Assembly (NCBI GenBank): GCA_038248505.1
Contig: JBBRXJ010000002.1
Location: 1-64,000 of the forward strand
Length of the DNA: 64,000 bases
Direction: 5' to 3'
Source: JBBRXJ01 sp038248505
GTDB lineage: Bacteria; Bacteroidota; Bacteroidia; Bacteroidales; JBBRXJ01
The translations under genes were made by a program, and so were the position numbers. This document shows positions 25,325 to 35,340 of the stretch, in pieces. Each line of letters opens with the position of its first letter. The stretch's first letter is position 1. Below the pieces are notes generated by a model that was not told the DNA's origin, did not search any database, and was given only the letters and a program-made list of their open reading frames with translations.

Positions 25325-26662
25325 CTAAAGATTACGAACACATTCCTTAAATTGCCGACCTCTATCCTCATAATTCTGAAATAAATCAAAACTAGCACAA
25401 CAGGGCGATAAAAGAACAACACAATCCTTCGATGCCATTTTATAAGCCTTTTTAACAGCTTCATGCATTGAATTTGCGTCTTCTACCATTGGTATTATTT
25501 CATCAAAACAATAATGCAACTTCGCATTATCCACCCCCAAACATACCAATGCTTTTACTTTCTGTTTTACTAATTCATTCAGCGAAGAATAATCATTACC
25601 TTTATCCACTCCACCTGCAATCCATACAATAGGTTTTGAGATACTCTCAAGGGCATACCACGTTGAATTAACGTTTGTAGCTTTTGAATCATTAATAAAT
25701 TCGACACCGCGCACTTTAATGAATTTCTCAAGTCTGTGTTCTACCCCTTGAAAATCACTTAAGCTTTCGCGAATTACTTCCTTTCGGATGTCAATTACTC
25801 TTGCCGCAATTCCAGCTGCCATAGAGTTATAAAGGTTATGTTTTCCTTTTAATGCTAGTTCGTATATCGACATATCAAAATGGGTATTAGGTAGGTTTAT
25901 ATTTAATAAATCATCTTTAACATAAGCAGTTTGAAATTCATCTGTAAGTATTGAAAAAGGCATACATGTAGCTTTTATATTTACCTCTTTCATCATATTT
26001 AAAGTCACCTCATCATCACTACAATAAATAAAAAATTGCTCGGGACCTTGGTTGTTTGCAACTCGCATTTTTGATAGCGCATAATTTTTTAACTCATATC
26101 CATATCTATCAAGATGATCAGGTGTGATATTTAACAATATTGAAATATCAGCACGAAAATCATACATATCATCTAACTGAAAACTGCTAAGCTCAATTAC
26201 AAAAAAATCAAATTTTTCTTCCGCTACTTGTAAGGCAAAGCTATGCCCTACATTGCCGGCTAAACCCACATTCAATCCTGCTTTTTTAAGTATATGATAG
26301 ATTAACATCGTTGTAGTAGTTTTACCATTACTCCCTGTTATACAAATTGTTTTTGCTTGCGTATATCGTCCTGCAAACTCAATTTCTGATATTATCTTAA
26401 CTCCCTTCTCGCGCAAATGCTTTACAATTTGAGCTTTTTCAGGAATACCCGGACTCTTTATAATTTCGTCTGCATTTAAAATAAGAGCCTCGGTATGCTG
26501 TTTTTCCTCATATGAAATTCCATGTTCTTGCAACAAAATCTTGTATTTATCTTTAATTGCACCCATATCAGAAACAAAAACATCAAAGCCTTTCTTCTTA
26601 GCGAGTACCGCTGAACCGGCACCACTCTCCCCTGCTCCTAATATAACAATGCGTTTACTCAT
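25325..26662 (-). CDS. murD: UDP-N-acetylmuramoylalanine--D-glutamate ligase MurD
   Basis: This 445-residue cytosolic ligase adds D-glutamate to UDP-MurNAc-L-Ala. It has GAGESG (9-14) in the sugar-nucleotide domain, GSNGKTTTT (110-118) as ATP loop, and NDSKATNVNSTWYAL with GGVDKGNDY later, all MurD hallmarks. Three bases separate its start from the mraY stop. Confidence 0.97.
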   Translation of the reverse strand: MSKRIVILGAGESGAGSAVLAKKKGFDVFVSDMGAIKDKYKILLQEHGISYEEKQHTEALILNADEIIKSPGIPEKAQIVKHLREKGVKIISEIEFAGRYTQAKTICITGSNGKTTTTMLIYHILKKAGLNVGLAGNVGHSFALQVAEEKFDFFVIELSSFQLDDMYDFRADISILLNITPDHLDRYGYELKNYALSKMRVANNQGPEQFFIYCSDDEVTLNMMKEVNIKATCMPFSILTDEFQTAYVKDDLLNINLPNTHFDMSIYELALKGKHNLYNSMAAGIAARVIDIRKEVIRESLSDFQGVEHRLEKFIKVRGVEFINDSKATNVNSTWYALESISKPIVWIAGGVDKGNDYSSLNELVKQKVKALVCLGVDNAKLHYCFDEIIPMVEDANSMHEAVKKAYKMASKDCVVLLSPCCASFDLFQNYEDRGRQFKECVRNL

Positions 26663-26665
26663 TCT

Positions 26666-27919
26666 CTATCGTATTTTCAAAGTAACAATAGTAACCACAG
26701 CCAAAAGAATACCAATTATAATAAACCGAGTAACTATTTTAGCTTCCGGATATCCTAGTTTCTGATAATGGTGATGCAAGGGTGACATCTTAAAAATTCG
26801 TCTTCCCTCACCATATCTATTTTTTGTATATTTAAAATAACTTACCTGCATTACTACAGATAAATTCTCAACAAGAAATATTCCACATAAGATAGGAATC
26901 AACAATTCTTTTCGTACAATAATTGCATAAACGGCAATTATACCACCTAGCGCTAAACTGCCCGTATCTCCCATAAACACCTGTGCTGGAAAAGAGTTGT
27001 ACCAATAGAAGCCAATAGTGGCTCCCATAAAAGCGCTAGCGAAGACTACTAGTTCACTTGTATTAGGGAGATACATTATATTAAGATAATCTGCATATAT
27101 TATATTACCAGACAAGTATGCTAGAACACCTAAAGTGAGCCCAATAATGGCTGACGTACCCGTTGCAAGCCCATCAAGACCATCAGTAATATTTGCTCCA
27201 TTTGATACGGCAGTTATTATAAAAATAATTACAAGAATATAAACAATCCATGCCGCTGTTTTTGCTTTATCTTCACCTAAAAACTTAACAAGTGTAGCAT
27301 AATCACCTTGATTGTTTTTAAAAAATGGAATCGTTGTTTGTGTTGTTTTAACATCTCTAATAAAATAATACTTCCCTTTTATTTCTTTAACACTATCAGA
27401 TATACTTTCTGTTTTAGGATTAAAATCTTTAATTTCCATTTTTTCTCTAATGACTACATCATCTGAAACCCATAGCGTAATTCCTACTATTAAACCAAGA
27501 CTTACCTGTCCTAGAACCTTCATTCTTCCAGCAAGGCCATTTTTGTCTTTTTTAAATATCTTAATATAATCATCTAAAAAACCAACGGTTCCGAGCCACA
27601 ATGTGGTTATTATCATTAAAATAATATATACATTTAAAATATCTGTAAGTAAAATAGTTGGAATAAGAATGGATGCAAGAATAATTACTCCTCCCATTGA
27701 TGGTGTTCCAGCCTTCTGATTCTCACCCACCAAACCTAAATCACGAATATTCTCATTAATTTGTTTCTTACGCAAATAATTAATAATACGCTTACCAATT
27801 AGCAAAGCAATAAGCAATGAAACAATAAATGCCATTGCACTCCTAAAAGAGATGTACTGGAACATACCTGCTCCCGGCACATCAAATTGTTCTAAATAAT
27901 TAAACAGATAATAAAACAT
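26666..27919 (-). CDS. mraY: Phospho-MurNAc-pentapeptide transferase MraY
   Basis: This 417-residue integral membrane enzyme makes lipid I. GTPSMGG, LDDYIKIFKKDKNGL and NGANITDGLDGLA are the catalytic loops, and HHHYQ near the C-terminus is the conserved histidine cluster. It is about 55 residues longer than the E. coli enzyme because of an extracytoplasmic insert around 165-230, which is normal in Bacteroidota. Confidence 0.97.
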   Translation of the reverse strand: MFYYLFNYLEQFDVPGAGMFQYISFRSAMAFIVSLLIALLIGKRIINYLRKKQINENIRDLGLVGENQKAGTPSMGGVIILASILIPTILLTDILNVYIILMIITTLWLGTVGFLDDYIKIFKKDKNGLAGRMKVLGQVSLGLIVGITLWVSDDVVIREKMEIKDFNPKTESISDSVKEIKGKYYFIRDVKTTQTTIPFFKNNQGDYATLVKFLGEDKAKTAAWIVYILVIIFIITAVSNGANITDGLDGLATGTSAIIGLTLGVLAYLSGNIIYADYLNIMYLPNTSELVVFASAFMGATIGFYWYNSFPAQVFMGDTGSLALGGIIAVYAIIVRKELLIPILCGIFLVENLSVVMQVSYFKYTKNRYGEGRRIFKMSPLHHHYQKLGYPEAKIVTRFIIIGILLAVVTIVTLKIR

Positions 27920-27926
27920 AATTGTA

Positions 27927-29387
27927 CTATTTGTTTTTTAATAATTCTTCTAATATTTCTTTGTCATCAAAATGATGTTTCACACCTTGTATTTCTTGAT
28001 ATGTTTCGTGACCTTTACCTGCTACCAAAATTATATCGCCTTTAGTAGCTAACATAACGGCTGTCTTTATTGCTTCACGTCTATCTGAAATCGTAATTAC
28101 TTTATCTGCATCATTTGCATTCAATCCTGTTTGCATGTCTGCTAAAATATCTTCTGGTCTCTCATTCCGTGGATTATCCGACGTAAGAATTACGTGATCA
28201 CTTCTATCAGCTGAAATTCTTGCCATTTTAGGACGTTTTAGTTTATCACGATTTCCTCCTGCTCCAACTACCGAAATCACTTTACCTGTTTTATCCTGCA
28301 TTATGTTATTTATAGTATCCAGAACATTAATTAATGCATCTGGTGTATGAGCATAATCAACTATTGCAGCAATTCCTCCGGGTGAGTAAAGTGTCTCAAA
28401 ACGACCATGCACAGGTTTCAATTCGCTAATAATACGCATCACATCATCTTCTTTAATGCCCAATAAAATAGCAGTGGTATATATTGCAAGTAAATTATAA
28501 CCATTAAAATCACCAATAAAATGAACCCACACTTCATTATGATTAATACGCAACATCATTCCCTGCAAATGTTTCTCAATAATACGACAAGTGAAATCAG
28601 CCATCGATTTTAAGGCGTATGTTTTCACTTTAGCTTTCGTGTTCTGTACCATAACACGTCCATTTCTATCATCAATATTTACCAGTGCAAATGCATCAGA
28701 TGGAAGCAAATCAAAAAATCGTTTTTTAACTTTAAGATATTCATCAAATGTTTTATGATAATCAAGATGATCATGTGTCAAATTTGAAAAAACACCTCCC
28801 GAAAAACGAATACCGTTAATACGTTTTTGATCAATTGCATGGGAACTTACCTCCATAAAGCAATAATCACATCCCACGTCAAGCATTTCACGCATTAACT
28901 TTTGAATTTGAATTGCATCAGGTGTTGTATGAGTAGATTCATACGCGATATCATCTACATAATAAATAACTGTTGATATCAATCCTGTTTTATAACCAGC
29001 TTTTCGAAATAAATGATACAACTCAGTAACTGTAGTTGTCTTTCCATTTGTTCCCGTAACACCAATAACTTTTAATTCTTCCGATGGATTATCATAAAAG
29101 GCAGATGCAATTAGCCCAACTACTTCAGTTGTATTATTAACCCTCACTACCGTTACAGTTGATGGGATATTGGAAGGCATTTCTTCACACACAATTACAG
29201 AAGCACCCTGCTCCACAGCTTTTGAAATAAAAATATGACCATCGGCTTGAGTTCCTTTTAATGCAATAAATAACGATGATGCTGTAACTTTACGAGAATC
29301 TAAAATCAATGATACAACCATAATAGAATCAAGCCCTATAATTTCAAGTATGTGTATACCTTTTAATATTTCACTAAGTTGTTTCAT
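27927..29387 (-). CDS. murE: UDP-MurNAc-tripeptide synthetase MurE
   Basis: This 486-residue ligase adds the third residue of the stem peptide. GTNGKTT (112-118) is the ATP loop. The late motif SDNPRNE carries DNPR, the signature of enzymes that add meso-diaminopimelate, so the wall is predicted to be of the A1-gamma DAP type. Two bases separate it from the PBP gene. No murF follows; in this phylum it is usually elsewhere. Confidence 0.97.
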   Translation of the reverse strand: MKQLSEILKGIHILEIIGLDSIMVVSLILDSRKVTASSLFIALKGTQADGHIFISKAVEQGASVIVCEEMPSNIPSTVTVVRVNNTTEVVGLIASAFYDNPSEELKVIGVTGTNGKTTTVTELYHLFRKAGYKTGLISTVIYYVDDIAYESTHTTPDAIQIQKLMREMLDVGCDYCFMEVSSHAIDQKRINGIRFSGGVFSNLTHDHLDYHKTFDEYLKVKKRFFDLLPSDAFALVNIDDRNGRVMVQNTKAKVKTYALKSMADFTCRIIEKHLQGMMLRINHNEVWVHFIGDFNGYNLLAIYTTAILLGIKEDDVMRIISELKPVHGRFETLYSPGGIAAIVDYAHTPDALINVLDTINNIMQDKTGKVISVVGAGGNRDKLKRPKMARISADRSDHVILTSDNPRNERPEDILADMQTGLNANDADKVITISDRREAIKTAVMLATKGDIILVAGKGHETYQEIQGVKHHFDDKEILEELLKNK

Positions 29388-29389
29388 TC

Positions 29390-31528
29390 TCAGCTTTGCG
29401 CATTAGTTAATCGTAATTCCAATAGAACAAGATCCCCTTTTTTAACAAACTGCCCCGGAGGTACCGATTGACTGATTACCGTCCCTCTTCCTGAAAATTG
29501 CACCTTCAATCCTGCATTTTCTAAAAGATATAATGCATCCTTTATGGCCATACCTCTAACATCTGGCACTAAATCATCTTTAACAAAAAAATTATCATAT
29601 CGCACATATGCATCTCTACTTTTCACTTCAACCCAATCAGATTTTAATTTATTTTTAAAAGATCTTATTTGTATTGCGGATAATACATTATCAATTTCCT
29701 CTAAAAGCCCCGGTTTAACGACAGGCGGTTTAATTGAATCTATTATATTTTGAACACGAATAATTTTCTGCATATCAGAACTTGTTGCAAAAACCTTATC
29801 TGCAATTTCTTTAAAAATTGGCCCTGCTACCAAATTTCCATAGTAAACATTATTAGATGGAGCATTAACTACAACAATGCATGAATATCTTGGATTCTCG
29901 GCTGGGAAATAACCACAAAACGATGCTTGATAGCTAATTGAATTTTTATCCTTATAACCATATTTTAGATTTGCAATTTGAGCAGTACCTGTTTTCCCAG
30001 CAATCTTATAATCTTTGTTCTTTAAATTCTTCGCAGTACCATGTTCAACAACACCTTCAAGCATCTTTTTTGCTTTCTTTATTGTTTCATTTGAGCAAAT
30101 AGAAGGATTTATAACTACAGGCTCATAATGCGATACCGTTTGACCATGAAACTGAATCTCTTCAATTAGCATAGGTTTAACCATTATTCCATTATTTGCA
30201 ACGGCATTATAAAATGTAAGAATCTGTAAAGGCGTTTGCTTAACTTCATAACCAAATGAAATCATTGGCAACGAAACCCCTGACCAATATTTATCACCTG
30301 GGTATTTAATATTGGGTTTGCTTTCCCCTTTTATCTCTATGCCTAAAGGTTCATTCAGATTCATCGAATAAAGCCTATCAATAAACTGTCGTTCTTTTCC
30401 TTTATAAAACTGAGTTATTATTTTTGTTACTCCAACATTGGATGACACTTCAAAAATCTGCTGAACGGATAAGCGCCCGTAGCCACCATGTTTAGTATCT
30501 TTTACCTCATGCCTATAATAGAAAATACTTCCCTTACCAGTATTTATTGAATCATTCAAATCAATATAACCATCTTCAATAGCAGCCATTAAAGACGCCA
30601 ACTTAAATGTAGAACCTGGCTCAGAACTTTCTCCAATTGCATAATTATATGATTCTCTATATTCACCATTCTTATCACGCTCAAGATTTGCTATTGCTCT
30701 AATTTTACCAGTGCTTACCTCCATTAAAACCGCAGTACCATGATGGGCATTATTCTGCTTTAACTGATTAAGTAAAGCGTTTTCAGCTACATCTTGAATA
30801 TTTATATCAATAGTTGTAATTATATCATTCCCATCACGAGGCTCCACTTCTTCATTGTTATTTAATGGCATCCAAAAATTGCCTGAAATTAATTGCTCTA
30901 ATCGCATTCCTCGCACACCACTTAATTGTCTGTCAAATGAACCTTCTATCCCCACTTCATTTCCTTCTATATCTTTTGTTAGATAACCAATCGTTCGTGC
31001 TGCAAGTAAATTTCCAAAAGGATAAATTCTGCGGATATCTTTTTCAAAAATTAAACCACCTTTATATCGCCCTGCTCTAAATATTGGAAATGTTTTTAGC
31101 GCTTTTAACTGATGATAATTCACTCCTCGTTTTAACAAAAAATAACGTTGTCCTTCTCGTCTTGCTCTCAATAAACTTTGCTTGTATTCGCCTGTGCTAC
31201 GATCTTTAAAAAGTGTAGCAAGACATAATGAAAGTGAATCAATTTTTTTACTTATTAAGGAAGAACTAATTCCATCACTAAGCATATCAACTCGTACTTC
31301 GTAAATCGGAACCGACGTACATAGTAAACGTCCATCTGTTGCCCTTATATCACCTCTATTAGCTTCGAGAGTACGACTCCGAACTTGCAATTTCTGAATC
31401 TTTTGCTCACTAATATCTTTCTCAGTAAACTGCAAATAGATAATACGAGCTACAATCATCCCACCCATCAGCAAAACACCTAGGTATACAACGGCTACTC
31501 GCCACAATATGTCTTTCTTTAGCGACAT
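29390..31528 (-). CDS. ftsI: Septal class B penicillin-binding protein FtsI with PASTA domain
   Basis: This 712-residue transpeptidase cross-links septal peptidoglycan with FtsW. One N-terminal membrane helix (about 9-31) is followed by the dimerisation domain and the transpeptidase with S306-T-F-K309, SSN 362-364 and KTG 512-514. The C-terminal region from about 640 reads as one PASTA repeat (PDVRGMAIKDALYLLENAGL). Its start overlaps the ftsL stop by 10 bases. Confidence 0.96.
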   Translation of the reverse strand: MSLKKDILWRVAVVYLGVLLMGGMIVARIIYLQFTEKDISEQKIQKLQVRSRTLEANRGDIRATDGRLLCTSVPIYEVRVDMLSDGISSSLISKKIDSLSLCLATLFKDRSTGEYKQSLLRARREGQRYFLLKRGVNYHQLKALKTFPIFRAGRYKGGLIFEKDIRRIYPFGNLLAARTIGYLTKDIEGNEVGIEGSFDRQLSGVRGMRLEQLISGNFWMPLNNNEEVEPRDGNDIITTIDINIQDVAENALLNQLKQNNAHHGTAVLMEVSTGKIRAIANLERDKNGEYRESYNYAIGESSEPGSTFKLASLMAAIEDGYIDLNDSINTGKGSIFYYRHEVKDTKHGGYGRLSVQQIFEVSSNVGVTKIITQFYKGKERQFIDRLYSMNLNEPLGIEIKGESKPNIKYPGDKYWSGVSLPMISFGYEVKQTPLQILTFYNAVANNGIMVKPMLIEEIQFHGQTVSHYEPVVINPSICSNETIKKAKKMLEGVVEHGTAKNLKNKDYKIAGKTGTAQIANLKYGYKDKNSISYQASFCGYFPAENPRYSCIVVVNAPSNNVYYGNLVAGPIFKEIADKVFATSSDMQKIIRVQNIIDSIKPPVVKPGLLEEIDNVLSAIQIRSFKNKLKSDWVEVKSRDAYVRYDNFFVKDDLVPDVRGMAIKDALYLLENAGLKVQFSGRGTVISQSVPPGQFVKKGDLVLLELRLTNAQS

Positions 31529-31914
31529 GCTTTATCTAACTCATCTCTATTAACAATAATTTTCAATGGGGGCCTTACTGCCTCTTGCAGCTCAAGGTTA
31601 TTTTGTTGTACAAACTTTATAACCTCCGACTGACAACTAATAAACATCAATTCAGAAGCATACGAAATAGCTTCTGCACGAAGCTCTTTTACTTCTTCCT
31701 GCATTTTTAAATTCTTTCGCATTATTTTTTCTGAATTATATCTATTTGCTATATATAGCAATGCCATAAACGAAAGAAAAATTATAAAAACGAGCTGATT
31801 TGACATAAAAGAAGATGTAAGCATACTGCCATCAATGATGCCACGAAACGAACTTCTCTTTATTTCTTTTCGTTCTTCTTTAGGTTCAATAAATTCAATA
31901 TTCTTTTCTGCCAT
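31519..31914 (-). CDS. ftsL: FtsL-like division protein
   Basis: This 131-residue bitopic protein has a cytoplasmic head of about 35 residues, one transmembrane helix at about 42-58 (LVFIIFLSFMALLYIAN) and a periplasmic coiled-coil (MRKNLKMQEEVKELRAEA). FtsL proteins are poorly conserved, so the call rests on topology and on its place between rsmH and ftsI. Confidence 0.85.
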   Translation of the reverse strand: MAEKNIEFIEPKEERKEIKRSSFRGIIDGSMLTSSFMSNQLVFIIFLSFMALLYIANRYNSEKIMRKNLKMQEEVKELRAEAISYASELMFISCQSEVIKFVQQNNLELQEAVRPPLKIIVNRDELDKACR

Positions 31915-31917
31915 AAA

Positions 31918-32811
31918 CTAATTCTTTATAGCCACACGCATTCGTGCACTTCGGGCTCTATTATTTGAAATTATTTCTGATTCACTTGGCACAATTGTTT
32001 TTCCCAAAGCAGAGAAAGGAGTATTAACATTACCATAAAAATCCTTTTCTGCCTCTCCTTTAAATTTTCCTGATCGTATGAAATTCTTCACTAATCCATC
32101 TTCTAAACTATGATAGGATATAACCACCATACGACCTTCTTGTTTCATACATTGTGCTGATTGCTCTAGCAAATCTCGCAATGCTCCCATTTCATCATTA
32201 ACTTCAATTCGTAATGATTGAAATACTTTTGCAAGAAACTTGTGCTCATGTATTCGTGGAATAAAATCTTTTAATGCAGTAGTAAGATCTGCCACTTTTT
32301 CAAAAGAATTATTCATTCTAAAATCAATAATGGCACGGGCCATACGACGCGTACCATGTAATTCACCATAACTACGAAGTACTTTATCAAGATGTTCTTC
32401 GCTAGATGTATTCAGTATATGTGCAGCAGTTACTAGCTTATCTGAATTCATTCTCATATCCAATAAAGTATCAAAACGAAATGAAAAACCTCGTTCAGCG
32501 GAATCAAAATGATGTGAAGAAACGCCTAAATCAGCAATTAAACCATCAATCTTTTCTATTTTGAGAAACCTAAGAAAATTTTTCATGTATCTGAAGTTGT
32601 GTCGAACAAACAACAAACGCTCATCAACAGGAGCATTAGCTACTGCATCAGAATCCTGATCAAACACTACTAATCGTCCTTTCTTTAATTTGCTCAGTAT
32701 TGCTGCTGAATGACCGCCACTTCCGAAAGTTGCGTCGACATAAATCCCGTCAGCCTTAATATTTAGTGCCTCAATACTCTCTTTTAGTAATACTGGGTCA
32801 TGGTAGCTCAT
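31918..32811 (-). CDS. rsmH: 16S rRNA (cytosine-1402-N4)-methyltransferase RsmH
   Basis: This 297-residue SAM-dependent methyltransferase acts on the ribosomal P site. YVDATFGSGGHS is the SAM loop, LIADLGVSSHHFDSAERGFSFR the central motif and VISYHSLEDGLVKNF the substrate motif. Its ATG overlaps the mraZ stop by four bases (ATGA). Confidence 0.97.
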   Translation of the reverse strand: MSYHDPVLLKESIEALNIKADGIYVDATFGSGGHSAAILSKLKKGRLVVFDQDSDAVANAPVDERLLFVRHNFRYMKNFLRFLKIEKIDGLIADLGVSSHHFDSAERGFSFRFDTLLDMRMNSDKLVTAAHILNTSSEEHLDKVLRSYGELHGTRRMARAIIDFRMNNSFEKVADLTTALKDFIPRIHEHKFLAKVFQSLRIEVNDEMGALRDLLEQSAQCMKQEGRMVVISYHSLEDGLVKNFIRSGKFKGEAEKDFYGNVNTPFSALGKTIVPSESEIISNNRARSARMRVAIKN

Positions 32812-33278
32812 GGCTGTTGGTCATTAAGAGATGTACCACCTAAAATCCTTTGCGCCAAATCAGCAAATTCATTTTCATCCATTCGAATACTGCCATATAT
32901 CTCCTTCGCCCATACTTCAATACGTCCATCTTGTCCTGCTAAAACTAAATCTGCACCAATTCCCGCCTCATCCAATAATCTTTTAGGTAACAAAACACGG
33001 TTGTTTGAATCCATTTCAAGTTCAGCAGTATCCATATAGAAACCACGCAAAAACTTACTATGCTCTCGGTTATATGGATTAATTCGAGAGCGAATCATCT
33101 TCACTTGGCGCTCCCACTCATCCATCGGATATAAAACCAAACACTTCTCAAAAACATCCTTTTTCACTACAAACCTTTCTCCCGAAGCAGGATCTATCTG
33201 ACGTTTAAAGGCAGACGGCACCACAACGCGTCCCTTTGCGTCGAGCTTGCAGTGATAATCTCCTATAAACGTGGTCAT
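32808..33278 (-). CDS. mraZ: Transcriptional regulator MraZ
   Basis: This 156-residue AbrB-fold protein has the two tandem MraZ half-domains, DAKGRVVVP (13-21) and DSNNRVLLP (90-98). MraZ forms a ring and binds phased TGGG repeats before its own operon; exactly such an array lies 41-75 bases upstream of the ATG. It is the first gene of the dcw cluster. Confidence 0.97.
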   Translation of the reverse strand: MTTFIGDYHCKLDAKGRVVVPSAFKRQIDPASGERFVVKKDVFEKCLVLYPMDEWERQVKMIRSRINPYNREHSKFLRGFYMDTAELEMDSNNRVLLPKRLLDEAGIGADLVLAGQDGRIEVWAKEIYGSIRMDENEFADLAQRILGGTSLNDQQP

Positions 33279-33318
33279 GATGTATTTCTTTGGTTTTTGT
33301 AAATTTAGAACTTTTCAA

Positions 33319-33353
33319 CCCACTTTAAAACACTTTTACCCATTTTATCCCAC
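33319..33353 (-). promoter_or_regulatory. MraZ operator: four 10-bp-phased boxes
   Basis: Read on the minus strand, GTGGG (33349-33353), ATGGG (33339-33343), GTGTT (33329-33333) and GTGGG (33319-33323) start exactly 10 bases apart. MraZ of other bacteria binds three or four direct TGGG-type repeats with this spacing. Three boxes are good, one is degraded. Confidence 0.8.
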
Positions 33354-33499
33354 ATTGTTAATAACTTTCAACTGCAAAACCGCAACAATACTTTTTATAT
33401 TATTGATATTATGACATATAGCTGCACAAAAAGCATTAACAAATGAACAAGTTGTAAAATCATTGATTTTTATTAATATTACCCTTAAAATTCAACCTC

Positions 33500-34339
33500 A
33501 TGGCTTCATACACACAAATTGATGTTAAAGAGTTACTACGAAGTAAAAACCCCTTACTTCTAAAAATACTACCTGGTTTTATAATTAAATATATAATGCG
33601 CATCATACATCAAAACGAGGTAAATGCGGTTTTGCAAAATTATTCTGATGATATGGGGGTTGCATTTGTTAACAACACTCTAAATACCTTGGGTGTAAAA
33701 TATGAAATGAAGGGAACCGAAAATCTGCCCAAGAATGGTCGCTATTTGTTCGCAGGAAACCATCCTCTTGGTGGACTAGATGGGCTTATAATGATTAGTG
33801 CCGCATCACAATTTTTCTCTAATGTAAAATTTGTAGTAAATGATCTATTAATGAATTTGCCAAATTTAGCTCCTGTTTTCATCCCTATAAACAAACACGG
33901 CAAACAATCAGTTGAATATGCTCGTATACTAGAAGAGGCATACGCTTCTGATGGGCAAATTTTGTATTTTCCAGCGGGAATGTGTTCTCGAAAAACTAAA
34001 GGGAAAATAATTGATTTAGAATGGAAAAAAAGTTTTATTACAAAAACAATTAATTACAAAAGAGATATCATACCGGTTCACTTTGACGGACAGAATTCAC
34101 AATTTTTCTATAACTTATCAAATTACAGAAAGTGGCTTGGTATCAAAGCAAATATTGAAATGTTTTATCTAGTCGATGAAATGTTCAATCAACGATCAAA
34201 AAGTATTTGTATCACATTCGGAAAACCTATTCCGTTTACTACTTTTGACAAACGTCACAGTCATTTCAAATGGGCATCTCTGCTTCGCAACCACGTATAT
34301 AAGCTTAAAAACAATCCAAATACCCCTTTTCTTTATTAA
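33500..34339 (+). CDS. glsA: PlsC-like O-acyltransferase, probable glycine-lipid enzyme GlsA
   Basis: This 279-residue protein belongs to the lysophosphatidate-acyltransferase fold. Motif I is NHPLGGLD (87-94), giving His-x5-Asp instead of the usual His-x4-Asp, and motif III is FPAGMCSRK. A GNAT acyltransferase follows 71 bases later on the same strand. In Bacteroides thetaiotaomicron the GlsB (GNAT) and GlsA (PlsC-like) pair makes glycine lipids; OlsB/OlsA play the same parts for ornithine lipid. This gene would add the second, O-linked acyl chain. The amino acid of the head group cannot be read from sequence. Confidence 0.7.
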   Translation: MASYTQIDVKELLRSKNPLLLKILPGFIIKYIMRIIHQNEVNAVLQNYSDDMGVAFVNNTLNTLGVKYEMKGTENLPKNGRYLFAGNHPLGGLDGLIMISAASQFFSNVKFVVNDLLMNLPNLAPVFIPINKHGKQSVEYARILEEAYASDGQILYFPAGMCSRKTKGKIIDLEWKKSFITKTINYKRDIIPVHFDGQNSQFFYNLSNYRKWLGIKANIEMFYLVDEMFNQRSKSICITFGKPIPFTTFDKRHSHFKWASLLRNHVYKLKNNPNTPFLY

Positions 34340-34410
34340 GTTATTTTTAGTAAATTTGAAAAGTATAGAGAATTCAGAATAAAAAAACATAATAAAATAG
34401 GCAAATAAAT

Positions 34411-35340
34411 ATGCAAAATATTATTGAAAAGATTAGCAGGGAAGCCATACTCAAAGAACTTACGCATGAAAAATTTATTAGAAAATCCAATAACGGATCT
34501 AATGATATATATATTTTGACTGCACATAATAGTCCAAATATAATGCAAGAAATTGGAAGACTACGTGAGCTAACTTTCAGATCAGCTGGCGGAGGAACAG
34601 GAAAATCAGCTGATATTGACGATTTCGACACGGCACCTAAACCATACCGCCAATTAATTGTTTGGAATGCAGAAAGCGAATCGATACTAGGAGGTTATCG
34701 TTTCATGCTATGTAATAATGAAAGCAATACCAATGATCTCTCAACAAGCGAAATTCTTGTTTACTCCGACACTTTCAAGAAAAACTACCTCCCTTATATG
34801 ATTGAATTGGGCCGTTCATTTGTAGTACCAGAACATCAAACAACAGGCAGCTCTCGTCGTGATATATTTACACTCGATAATTTATGGGATGGACTTGGAG
34901 CACTCATTGTTGATAATCCTCACGTAAAATACTTTTTCGGTAAAGTAACTATGTATACTGATTATCCTTTAAAAGCACGCGATCTACTTTTATATTTCAT
35001 GGAAAAGCATTTCGGCGATTCCGAAAAATTACTTTATCCAAGAAAGACAGTTGAAATACAAGCACCTTTAACTGAACTTGCAGCCGTCTTAAATCAAAAA
35101 GATTACAACGAAGATTATAAAATACTATCGAAAGAAATTCGCAACATGGGCGAAAAAATTCCACCACTTATTAATGCTTACATGAATCTTTCACCTACAA
35201 TGAAAGTATTTGGCACAAGTGTAAACGAACATTTTGGAGGGGTAATTGAAACTGGAATAATGGTAACCATTCCTGACATTTACCCTGTAAAAACTGAACG
35301 ACATGTTGCAACTTATAGTCCTATAAAGAGAACTAATTGA
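34411..35340 (+). CDS. glsB: GNAT-type N-acyltransferase, probable amino-acid lipid synthase GlsB
   Basis: This 309-residue protein is of the OlsB/GlsB acyl-ACP-dependent N-acyltransferase type. IGRLRELTFRSAGGGTGKSADIDDFD and YMIELGRSFV are hallmark segments of this family, which transfers a 3-hydroxyacyl chain to an amino-acid nitrogen. Together with the upstream acyltransferase it forms a two-step route to a zwitterionic aminolipid of the membrane. Its last eight bases overlap the end of dprA on the other strand. Confidence 0.75.
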   Translation: MQNIIEKISREAILKELTHEKFIRKSNNGSNDIYILTAHNSPNIMQEIGRLRELTFRSAGGGTGKSADIDDFDTAPKPYRQLIVWNAESESILGGYRFMLCNNESNTNDLSTSEILVYSDTFKKNYLPYMIELGRSFVVPEHQTTGSSRRDIFTLDNLWDGLGALIVDNPHVKYFFGKVTMYTDYPLKARDLLLYFMEKHFGDSEKLLYPRKTVEIQAPLTELAAVLNQKDYNEDYKILSKEIRNMGEKIPPLINAYMNLSPTMKVFGTSVNEHFGGVIETGIMVTIPDIYPVKTERHVATYSPIKRTN

